Assembly: GCA_964370735.1 (NCBI GenBank)
Contig: CAYJLC010000033.1
Span: 1-23,671 of the forward strand
DNA length: 23,671 bases
Reading direction: 5' to 3'
From: CAYJLC01 sp964370735
Lineage (GTDB): Bacteria; Bacillota; Clostridia; Oscillospirales; Butyricicoccaceae
Each line of letters opens with the position of its first letter. Position 1 is the stretch's first letter. Under the pieces are notes generated by a model that was not told the origin of the DNA, made no database searches, and worked only from the letters and a program-made list of their open reading frames with translations. Positions 1 to 6,646 of the stretch are shown in pieces. The position numbers and the translations under genes were made by a program.

Positions 1-49
1 TCAACTCGCTAAGCAAGATGGTTCGAAATCTAGTTTGACCAGTAGTGCC

Positions 50-86
50 AAACTCCCTTTAGTAACCTAAAGGGAGTTTATTTTTA
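50..86 (+). terminator. Rho-independent terminator of an upstream unit
   Basis: A perfect 13-bp stem (50-62 with 67-79) closes a 4-base loop and is followed by a T-rich tract (80-86). The gene it ends lies before the window; bases 1-49 show no recognisable feature. The hairpin is nearly the same as the one at 6344-6380. Confidence 0.85.
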
Positions 87-156
87 TATTTACTAGACTT
101 AGTTTATGTTAAGTCGTTTTTATATCTTAAATACGAGTAAGGTTGCACACTATTGA

Positions 157-185
157 TTGACAAGCCAGGCTGAAAATGGTAAAAT
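157..185 (+). promoter_or_regulatory. Sigma-A type promoter for the secreted CuAO-N1/DUF1266 protein
   Basis: TTGACA (157-162), a 17-base spacer and TAAAAT (180-185) form a near-consensus promoter. Transcription would start near 192, leaving a leader of about 157 bases before the ATG at 349. No riboswitch-like conserved core is evident in that leader. The AT-rich stretch 87-156 holds nothing I can identify. Confidence 0.7.
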
Positions 186-348
186 TAATATATACATACG
201 TTAAAACACATAATTTAATTAAAAATAATGGCACGAAAACGTATAGATATAACTCGATTAAGAAACTTGATTTAGGTGCAATAATAGAAAATTATATTAT
301 TGAGTGTATGGAGTAAATTTATTAACAAAAAACCATAAGGAGAACTAA

Positions 349-1968
349 ATGAAAAAACTAATCACATTAACAATTTTAGCACTCGCAAGTCTTTCGTTTA
401 CGGTGTTTGCAAGCAATCCTGAAACACTTTATGACGAGTTAAAGCCCGATTTTTTGGCTGAAAATGAGTATGTAATTTTCGAGGATCACTTAGATTTTTA
501 TGAGTCCGATGATTTTGAAAAAACATTAGAGTTTAGAGAAGAAGTAGAGAATAGAACATTTGATTACGATGAATTTGTCGAGTGGATAGAAGCAAATGAA
601 GAAATATATCGTAAATTTAATGATGAAAATCGTGCTTTTTGTTTCGAAAATGGGCTAACACTTTATAGATATTTTGAAATAACTAAATTTGAAGATGCAA
701 ATGATATGAATTTTCTTGTAGCTTTAAGATTATTTCAAGATGCTAGATACGACTGCTTTACAAATGAATTAAACCTTGGTCCTGATATTTCAAGAGAAGA
801 TAGCATTGTCGAGCCTTTTCTGATGGAAGTTAAGCTAAGCTATTTATTTCATTTAATGGTTGATAATCAGCTTTATGGTACTCAAGTAGATAAGTCACAA
901 GATTTTATGCGACTTATGACATTTGACAATGTTTCACGAGAAAATATTTTAGGTCATGAATTTTTTGACACAAGAGAAGCGAAGCATAATTTAGATTATA
1001 GTAGACTTAAAAATTCTATCCATGTTCTTTTCGAAGGATATTATTTGTATTTGAATGCAGTTCCTGAAACTAAAGATGGTAACACTATGCTTCCATTAAC
1101 TCCGATTATCGAAAAAATTGGTGGTACTACTTCGTGGGATGGAACGACTAAAACTGCTACTTTTAAATATGCGGACAGAGAAATCACAATTAAGATTGGC
1201 GAGAATACTGCGACAGTAAACGGCGAAGTAAAAGAACTGCCATATCCTGCTTACATAAACTTTAATAGAACTTATTTGCCACTTCGATTTATATCAGAAA
1301 ACTTAGGTTTAGAAGTGGATTGGTACGAAAATCGTATTGTTGATATTAAACAAGATTCTCAAGGATTAGATGATACTTTAATAGATGATTTTATGTCTAC
1401 AATGACAGAGATTCACCCTTCTAGTATTGCTCTTTCTGCCAATTTTCGCTATGGTTCTGCCGAAGATTATATCGAAGACTTGTCAAACAATTTTGGTGTA
1501 AATAATAAAGAAGATTTAATCGAAATCATAAATTACTATTCTGGTGACGGTCAAAATGTTATGTATTTCTTAGAAGTTGAAATTGCAAAAGAGCTTAAAG
1601 ATGACAATTACCTCACTGTTCAACTGCTCGATTGGGATGAAAAATGGGGTGAAAAAGGTATTATGGCTTACGATTTAGTTCGTGCAGTAGCACTGGCTGA
1701 ATGGGGTTACAGATGTGGTTATATAACAACCGAAGAGGCTATGGAACTTTCGCTACCAGCGCTTAAAAAATTCAGAGAAAATTTTGATTCTTTCGAAGAA
1801 GGTATGGAAAACTACCTCGACGGTTATGCTTGGTTCTCACGACAAGATTATAACGACCCAAATTTTGCATCGTCTAAATTAAGCTTTAGACAATTCACTT
1901 TCGAATTTGAAAAAGAATTAGGCACATATAGCGACGATTTGTTTAACATAGAGCTTACAATTCAATAG
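349..1968 (+). CDS. Secreted protein with CuAO-N1-like domain and DUF1266-like C-terminal domain
   Basis: The 539-residue product begins with a signal peptide (charged MKK, hydrophobic core, likely cleavage after VFA near residue 21), so it is exported. Residues about 240-335 (LPLTPIIEKIGG...TYLPLRFISENLGLEVDW) match the copper amine oxidase N-terminal-like domain common in clostridial surface proteins; it is a non-catalytic fold thought to act in wall or protein binding. Residues about 430-505 (YDLVRAVALAEWGYRCGYIT then FDSFEEGMENYLDGYAWF) match the DUF1266 signature, whose function is unknown. Residues 22-235 are acidic and unrecognised. No LPxTG or SLH anchor is visible. The start is fixed by AAGGAG at 337-342. 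The gene appears monocistronic, between a promoter and a terminator. Domain calls are by pattern recognition; the biochemical role is unknown. Confidence 0.85.
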   Translation: MKKLITLTILALASLSFTVFASNPETLYDELKPDFLAENEYVIFEDHLDFYESDDFEKTLEFREEVENRTFDYDEFVEWIEANEEIYRKFNDENRAFCFENGLTLYRYFEITKFEDANDMNFLVALRLFQDARYDCFTNELNLGPDISREDSIVEPFLMEVKLSYLFHLMVDNQLYGTQVDKSQDFMRLMTFDNVSRENILGHEFFDTREAKHNLDYSRLKNSIHVLFEGYYLYLNAVPETKDGNTMLPLTPIIEKIGGTTSWDGTTKTATFKYADREITIKIGENTATVNGEVKELPYPAYINFNRTYLPLRFISENLGLEVDWYENRIVDIKQDSQGLDDTLIDDFMSTMTEIHPSSIALSANFRYGSAEDYIEDLSNNFGVNNKEDLIEIINYYSGDGQNVMYFLEVEIAKELKDDNYLTVQLLDWDEKWGEKGIMAYDLVRAVALAEWGYRCGYITTEEAMELSLPALKKFRENFDSFEEGMENYLDGYAWFSRQDYNDPNFASSKLSFRQFTFEFEKELGTYSDDLFNIELTIQ

Positions 1969-1976
1969 TTTATTAT

Positions 1977-2006
1977 CAGCATCTTTTATAAAGGTGCTGA
2001 TTTTTT
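1977..2006 (+). terminator. Rho-independent terminator after the secreted CuAO-N1/DUF1266 gene
   Basis: CAGCATC (1977-1983) pairs with GGTGCTG (1993-1999), with two further A-T pairs outside, followed by six T (2001-2006). It ends the gene at 349-1968. The LysR gene converging from the right lacks a T tract on its own strand here. Confidence 0.85.
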
Positions 2007-2056
2007 AATGTCATATTTGAATGCTGTGTTTAAAAAAGATATTTTTTGCACTTAGA

Positions 2057-2938
2057 TTACATTTTCAAACTTTCTTTTAAAAAATTATAGAAGACGTGCA
2101 TATTATTACTCAAAATTTTATTATTTTTCTTTGTGAAATAAACATTCCAAAGAAAACTCTCATCTGGAAATTTATAATATTTAAACTTTTCTTTGTTGTC
2201 AATAATTGTATGCTCAGGGACTACAAAAAGCAAATTATTGTGTATTGCAATTTCTTTTAATGAGTTAAAATCATTTGAACTGATATCAATTATAGGCTCA
2301 AACCCTGCTTTTTTGCACGAGGCCACAAAATTATGCCTTATATGAAATTGAGTGCTAAACATTGCGAAGTGTTGCTTTTCTAAATCAACCATTTCTATGT
2401 CTTTTTTGTAAAATAGCTCGTGAGTTTTCGGAATGCATAGATAAATATTTTCCGAAAATAAAAGCTCTGATACAAAGCTATCACTATCCAAAACTCCGGC
2501 TGTTATACAAAAGTCATAATCACCATTTTGAAGTTGTGCCTCAAGTTGAAGGTCGGTGTGGTCGTTATATGCTATGTCAACAAATTCATGATTTTGTTCA
2601 AAATCTGCGATAAGTTTATGGGGAAGTGCTGCTATCATCCCATAAGCCATACCAAGATAAATCGTTTCATGTGGAATTTCTCTTTTGTCAGCTATATTTA
2701 ACAAAAGAGAATCTTTTCGCTCTAAAATTGCCTTACACTCACCTAAGAAGTATGAGCCGTTTTCCGTCGGAGAAATACCATTTTTTGTTCGATTTAATAA
2801 CTTGCACGACAACTCATCCTCAAGTTCTCGTATCATTTTTGATATTCCTTGCTGAGAAATAAAGAGTTTTTCTGATGCTTTGCTAATGCTTTTGTTTTCG
2901 CAAACTGCTATAAACAGCTCCATTTGTCTAAATGTCAT
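2057..2938 (-). CDS. LysR-family transcriptional regulator
   Basis: The 293-residue protein starts with an N-terminal winged helix-turn-helix: residues 1-60 include MTFRQMELFIAVCENKSISK, ASEKLFISQQGISKMIRELE and the LLNRTKNGISPTENG wing, the classic LysR layout. The remaining ~200 residues form the usual periplasmic-binding-like effector domain. An upstream in-frame ATG at 3016 would add 26 Cys/Lys-rich residues, but the ATG at 2938 is preceded by AGGAG about ten bases away and begins the conserved LysR N-terminus, so I chose it. It is divergent from the flavin reductase gene at 3080, the usual arrangement for a LysR activator and its target. A palindrome overlapping its own -10 box suggests autoregulation. 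The inducer is unknown, probably the substrate or product of the reductase. Confidence 0.93.
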   Translation of the reverse strand: MTFRQMELFIAVCENKSISKASEKLFISQQGISKMIRELEDELSCKLLNRTKNGISPTENGSYFLGECKAILERKDSLLLNIADKREIPHETIYLGMAYGMIAALPHKLIADFEQNHEFVDIAYNDHTDLQLEAQLQNGDYDFCITAGVLDSDSFVSELLFSENIYLCIPKTHELFYKKDIEMVDLEKQHFAMFSTQFHIRHNFVASCKKAGFEPIIDISSNDFNSLKEIAIHNNLLFVVPEHTIIDNKEKFKYYKFPDESFLWNVYFTKKNNKILSNNMHVFYNFLKESLKM

Positions 2939-2981
2939 AAATTTAACACTCCTAATTATACAATTTTGACACAACCTTTTA

Positions 2982-2997
2982 GTTGTAATTATACAAC
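2982..2997. promoter_or_regulatory. Probable LysR operator (palindrome GTTGTA-N4-TACAAC)
   Basis: A perfect 6-bp inverted repeat with a 4-base AT centre fits the T-N11-A LysR box pattern. Its half AATTATACAA (2987-2996) recurs at 2954-2963, exactly 33 bp away, on the same helix face. It overlaps the LysR -10 box and sits about 55 bp upstream of the likely start of the divergent reductase transcript. Together these fit autorepression plus activation. Binding is inferred. Confidence 0.6.
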
Positions 2998-3016
2998 ATT
3001 TTTTCTGCTTTTTCAA
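2988..3016 (-). promoter_or_regulatory. Promoter of the LysR gene
   Basis: On the minus strand TTGAAA (3016-3011), a 17-base spacer and a perfect TATAAT (2993-2988) precede the LysR start, giving a leader of about 43 bases with AGGAG. The -10 box lies inside the palindrome at 2982-2997. Confidence 0.7.
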
Positions 3017-3031
3017 GCATTATTTTTATTG

Positions 3032-3037
3032 TATAAT
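3032..3037 (+). promoter_or_regulatory. -10 box of the reductase / membrane protein operon, weak -35
   Basis: A perfect TATAAT lies here, but no good -35 hexamer is found 16-18 bases upstream (the position is T-rich). This is typical of promoters that need an activator, in keeping with the LysR palindrome upstream. Confidence 0.5.
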
Positions 3038-3079
3038 CTATATATGTTAAATTTTAAACAAAAAACGGAGGAAGAAAAA

Positions 3080-5017
3080 ATGGAAAACAAATTTTATCCA
3101 AACCTTGCAAAACCTATCACAATTAACGGTGTGACTTTCAAAAACAGAATTTTTGGTGCGCCAATGTCAAACCCTGAAATGGACATCGAAGCATGTATGA
3201 GAAAAGAAGACATCGCATTTCACGAATATCGTGTAAGTGGTGGTGTTGCAAGCACATGTATCGGTCTTGGCGTTGTTGAGGCTAATGGTAGAACACACAC
3301 AAAAGAAGTTGTGCTATATGATGCAATGTCACTTCCTTCTCTAAAAGAATATGCTAAAGCTATACATAGAAAAAATGCTAAGGCTGTAATGGAGCTTACT
3401 CACGGTGGCAGATATGCTAACGCTCGTGGTCACGCTAATGCTGAAAGTGGCGCTATGGGTCCTAACAACGAAGTAAACTCTCAAGGTGTAGCCATTCGTC
3501 AAATGACTGATGAAGACATCGAAAGAACTGCCGAAGCTTTTGCTGATGCTGCTTTACTATGTAAAAAAGCTGATATCGATATGATTTTAATTCACGCAGG
3601 TCACGGTTGGTTAATTCACCAATTTATTTCTTCTGATATGAACAAAAGAACTGACAAATGGGGTGGTTCTTTAGAAAATAGAATGCGTTTTACTATCTTA
3701 GTTTTACAAAAAATCAGAGAAAAAGTAGGGCCTAAATACCCAATCGAGTTCCGTATGAGTGGTGCTGAATATTCTGAAACTGGTTATGGTATTGAAGAAG
3801 GTATCGAAATTGCGAAAATGGTTGATGATTATGTTGATATTATCCACGTTTCTGCTGGTGTTCACGAAAATCCTGACGTTTTCGTTTTAACTCACCCATC
3901 TATGTTTGTTAAAGAGGGTTGCAATACTCACCTTGCTGAAGAAGTGAAAAAACACGTTAAATCTCCTGTTGCGACTTTAGGTGGTTTAACTGATATCGAT
4001 ATGATGGAAGAACTTGTGGCTTCTGGAAAAGTAGATATCGTTGAAATTGCTCGTCAATCAATCTGCGACCCTGCACTTCCTGAAAAAGCTTTCGCTGGTA
4101 AAAAAGATGACATCATTCGTTGTTGCCGTTGTTTCACTTGTTTTTATAATTACTTAGACAACAGAACTTATTCTTGTGCATTTAATCCAATCGTTGGTAA
4201 TGAATTTGAAAATAAATTTGCACGTCCTGCGACTACTCCTAAAAAAGTTCTTGTAATCGGTGGTGGCCCTGGTGGTATGCAAGCTGCTTTAACAGCTCAC
4301 GAAAGAGGACACGAAGTTTCACTTTACGAAAAAGCTCCTCACTTAGGTGGTCAACTTTTATCTGAACAACACATTCCATTTAAAGCTAATATGTATAATT
4401 ATGTAAAAGTTATGGCTAGCCGTATCGAAAAAGCTGGAATTGAAGTTCACCTAAATACTGCTTTAACTGGAGAAGAAGCTGCAAAACTTAACGCTGATGT
4501 TATAATCACAGCTGTTGGGGCATCTCAAGTAGTTCCTAAAATCGATGGAATTGACAATGAAAAAGTTGTTACTTTAGACGCATTACATCAAAATCCACCA
4601 AAAGTTGGCGAAAACGTTGCAATTTTAGGCGGTGGTCTTGTTGGTACTGAATGTGGTATCTACTTAGATGGTTTAGGCAAAAAAGTTACAATCGTTGAAA
4701 TGAACGATACTTTCGCTGTTGACTCATATTGGATGCACAAAGGTGCTATGGATATTTATATTCGCAATAGCGATATGGATATCAAAGCTAGCACAAAAGC
4801 AAAAGCTGTGACAGATGCTGGCTTAGTTTGTGATTCTCCTAACGGCGAAATCACAATCGCTTGCGACACTATCTTAATTGCTGCAGGTATGAAATCAAAC
4901 CCTTCTGAAGAATTTTTAGGCGCTGCACCTCTTGTTTATACCATTGGTGATAGCATTAAACCAGGACGTGTGGCAGATGCGACTTCTGAGGGTTATTACA
5001 AAGCTTTAGACATCTAA
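3080..5017 (+). CDS. Old-yellow-enzyme family NADH:flavin oxidoreductase with Fe-S cluster (2-enoate / 2,4-dienoyl-CoA reductase type)
   Basis: The 645-residue protein has the FadH/2-enoate reductase/BaiCD architecture. Residues 1-340 form the FMN TIM barrel, with HGGRYA near 110, HAGHGWLIHQFIS at 171-183 and RTDKWGGSLENR after it. An Fe-S motif follows at C348, C351, C354 and C366. The C-terminal part has FAD and NAD(P)H Rossmann motifs (VIGGGPGG near 390, ILGGGLVG near 512). Such enzymes reduce activated C=C bonds with NAD(P)H through FAD, Fe-S and FMN, usually in anaerobes and in the cytoplasm. The substrate cannot be read from the sequence (enoate, bile-acid, flavonoid and tetrapyrrole reductases share this fold). 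The start at 3080 follows GGAGG and begins at the conserved N-terminus; the open frame further upstream overlaps the LysR gene and its promoter. Frequent CGT/GCT/GTT codons suggest high expression. It is the likely target of the divergent LysR protein. Confidence 0.92.
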   Translation: MENKFYPNLAKPITINGVTFKNRIFGAPMSNPEMDIEACMRKEDIAFHEYRVSGGVASTCIGLGVVEANGRTHTKEVVLYDAMSLPSLKEYAKAIHRKNAKAVMELTHGGRYANARGHANAESGAMGPNNEVNSQGVAIRQMTDEDIERTAEAFADAALLCKKADIDMILIHAGHGWLIHQFISSDMNKRTDKWGGSLENRMRFTILVLQKIREKVGPKYPIEFRMSGAEYSETGYGIEEGIEIAKMVDDYVDIIHVSAGVHENPDVFVLTHPSMFVKEGCNTHLAEEVKKHVKSPVATLGGLTDIDMMEELVASGKVDIVEIARQSICDPALPEKAFAGKKDDIIRCCRCFTCFYNYLDNRTYSCAFNPIVGNEFENKFARPATTPKKVLVIGGGPGGMQAALTAHERGHEVSLYEKAPHLGGQLLSEQHIPFKANMYNYVKVMASRIEKAGIEVHLNTALTGEEAAKLNADVIITAVGASQVVPKIDGIDNEKVVTLDALHQNPPKVGENVAILGGGLVGTECGIYLDGLGKKVTIVEMNDTFAVDSYWMHKGAMDIYIRNSDMDIKASTKAKAVTDAGLVCDSPNGEITIACDTILIAAGMKSNPSEEFLGAAPLVYTIGDSIKPGRVADATSEGYYKALDI

Positions 5018-5040
5018 TATTATTAAATTTCATAAAAAAT

Positions 5041-5070
5041 TATTGCTGTCGGTTTTCGCTGACAGCAATA
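5041..5070 (+). other. Intercistronic hairpin between reductase and membrane protein genes
   Basis: A perfect 10-bp inverted repeat (5041-5050 with 5061-5070, 10-base loop) lies between the two genes and has no T tract after it on the plus strand. It is better read as an RNA stabilising or processing element, or a leaky attenuator, that lets the reductase be made in excess of the membrane protein. Confidence 0.6.
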
Positions 5071-5088
5071 AAAATAAGGAGTTAAAAA

Positions 5089-6270
5089 ATGAATTCAGTT
5101 AAAACAGTATCGCGTAAAGATATCATATTGCCACTGATTGTGTCAATCATTGCAGCTTTTGCAATTTATGGTGGATTAATCGCAATAACGCCACTTGTAG
5201 AGGGTAATAAATATATAAACGGTATGAACGAAATATTCGCAAATGCAAATGGCGACATCATAGCACGCCTTGAATATTTATTACTAGATATTTCAAACTT
5301 TACATTTCTATTCACACCAATGGCGACATTTGCGATGTTTGTTTTCGCATTACTCGGAGCTTATCTTGAGAAAAAAGGCTCACGCTATATGGGAACTGGT
5401 GTCGATGGAAACAGCCATATTTACGCAAAACAATTAATTTTCAGTATCATATTCACTTTTGCAGCAGAACTTTTATACGGAGGAGTATTCTCATCGCTTG
5501 GATTTGTTCCAACGCTTGCGACTTATCTGTTTTTCCAACATTTTGTAATGTATTATGGTGCTTCAATGGATAAAATCCTGACAATCGGAACTTATTCTAT
5601 GCTTTTAGCCACTCCATGTTGTTTGCTTACTCGTATAATGTTCATCGATACTCTAGGTCTTCCAATGTTCATCGCAGTGGCAACTGGAGCGTTATTCTTC
5701 TTCCCTATGGGGCAAATGATTTTTAGATTAATGCCTTGGATGACTCCGCGAGATAGAGCTTCTGAGCCTAAAATCAACAAACCTGAAACATCAAAATTTG
5801 AATGGTTTGTAAATCAACTTTTAGGCGATGTTGGTCAATTAGGCGTTAGTGGTAGCTCGATTTCTTCAATAGCTTTAATCGGTTTTTGTGTGATTTCTTA
5901 CTGTTTAAACACAGAAAGCACAGGTTTTGCAGCAGGACTTTTACCAATAACTTTACTTGCAATTTTAGTCACTGGTGCTTTAACAATTTTCGTTTTCTAT
6001 CCATACTACGATAATATGCTTGTTGTATCTTTCGGCAGTATGGTAACAGTTGCAGCTTTTATGGTAACTTACAGTGCTTCGCCAATAATCGTAGCACTTG
6101 CTATAATTTATTCAGCACTTATCCCAGTTCCACTGACTGCTTGGGTATTTAAAGTTGCGGGTTATAAAGGCGAGTATTGCTTATTCCCTCTTGTAATGAT
6201 TGCAATTATCCTTTCTGTTGTGCCTTTTTCATTATTTATTAAATTTGTTTTAATGCCTTTAGGGCTATAA
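5089..6270 (+). CDS. Polytopic membrane protein of unknown family, linked to the flavin reductase
   Basis: This 393-residue protein is strongly hydrophobic, with roughly ten or eleven predicted membrane helices. Examples are residues 12-34, 72-94, 112-135, 163-182, 188-212, 258-276, 280-302, 309-328, 331-353 and 362-386. A hydrophilic loop near 215-245 (PRDRASEPKINKPETSKFEW) divides it into two halves. I do not recognise the family and see no ATPase, kinase or known transporter signature. It lies 71 bp behind the reductase, with AAGGAG before the ATG and a strong terminator after it, so the two are probably co-transcribed under LysR control. The context suggests substrate or product transport for the reductase; this is inference only. 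A membrane partner in electron transfer is less likely because no haem- or flavin-binding motif is seen. Confidence 0.85.
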   Translation: MNSVKTVSRKDIILPLIVSIIAAFAIYGGLIAITPLVEGNKYINGMNEIFANANGDIIARLEYLLLDISNFTFLFTPMATFAMFVFALLGAYLEKKGSRYMGTGVDGNSHIYAKQLIFSIIFTFAAELLYGGVFSSLGFVPTLATYLFFQHFVMYYGASMDKILTIGTYSMLLATPCCLLTRIMFIDTLGLPMFIAVATGALFFFPMGQMIFRLMPWMTPRDRASEPKINKPETSKFEWFVNQLLGDVGQLGVSGSSISSIALIGFCVISYCLNTESTGFAAGLLPITLLAILVTGALTIFVFYPYYDNMLVVSFGSMVTVAAFMVTYSASPIIVALAIIYSALIPVPLTAWVFKVAGYKGEYCLFPLVMIAIILSVVPFSLFIKFVLMPLGL

Positions 6271-6343
6271 AAGAAAAAGTCAATATGTGTTCATTAAACG
6301 CGACAAACAATAAAGTTTAAAATCTGGATTGACAACCAGCACA

Positions 6344-6380
6344 AAACTCCTTTTAGTAATCTAAAGGGAGTTTATTTTTT
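6344..6380 (+). terminator. Rho-independent terminator of the LysR-linked operon
   Basis: A 13-bp stem (6344-6356 with 6361-6373, one G-T pair), loop TAAT and the tract ATTTTTT (6374-6380) form a strong terminator. The sequence is nearly the same as the terminator at 50-86. Between it and the next promoter (6381-6553) the DNA is AT-rich with nothing identifiable. Confidence 0.9.
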
Positions 6381-6553
6381 ATGAATTATGACTAAAGCAT
6401 TTGTATTAAAAAGAAATTTGAGCTCAATGTTAAAAAAGTTACTAATGGTTAAAAATTACAGTTTTTGAATTCTTGTTTTTGTGTAAAATGTATAAAAATA
6501 TTTTAATAAAAATAAAAAAATTTAATAATATTTTTAAGTTAAATCAAATTATA

Positions 6554-6582
6554 TTGACTTTTTGTGACAAAATTGGTATAAT
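6554..6582 (+). promoter_or_regulatory. Strong promoter of the seven-gene ydj/ynj-like operon
   Basis: TTGACT (6554-6559), a 17-base spacer and a perfect TATAAT (6577-6582) precede the first gene, with a leader of about 58 bases. No other promoter is obvious until 13179, so the seven genes probably share this one. No palindromic operator is evident. Confidence 0.8.
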
Positions 6583-6646
6583 ACAGACAACATTAAAAGG
6601 CAAAAACTGGAAAATCAAATATGTTAAAGGATTTAAGGTGGTCGAA

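Noticed and set aside
1..45. Possible tRNA 3' end (GGTTCGAAATC then ...GACCA)
   Set aside because: The T-arm stem does not pair when the acceptor end is placed at the CCA; only the TTCGA loop-like string fits.
176..316. A 46-codon open frame (MVKLIYTYVKTHNLIKNNGT...)
   Set aside because: Its ATG lies in the spacer of the good TTGACA-N17-TAAAAT promoter at 157-185, so it would be upstream of the transcript start, and it lacks a proper ribosome site. A short overlapping frame beginning MARKRID (228) recalls some transposase starts but stops after 15 codons.
192..348. Riboswitch in the 157-base leader of the secreted protein gene
   Set aside because: No terminator hairpin in the leader and no recognised aptamer core; the sequence is simply AT-rich.
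2924..3079. 52-residue N-terminal extension of the flavin reductase
   Set aside because: It would overlap the LysR start and both promoters; the ATG at 3080 has GGAGG and begins at the conserved family N-terminus.
6473..6646. N-terminal extension of the MerA-like protein
   Set aside because: The extension spans the promoter at 6554-6582; the ATG at 6647 has AAGGTGG and begins at the conserved FAD-binding N-terminus.
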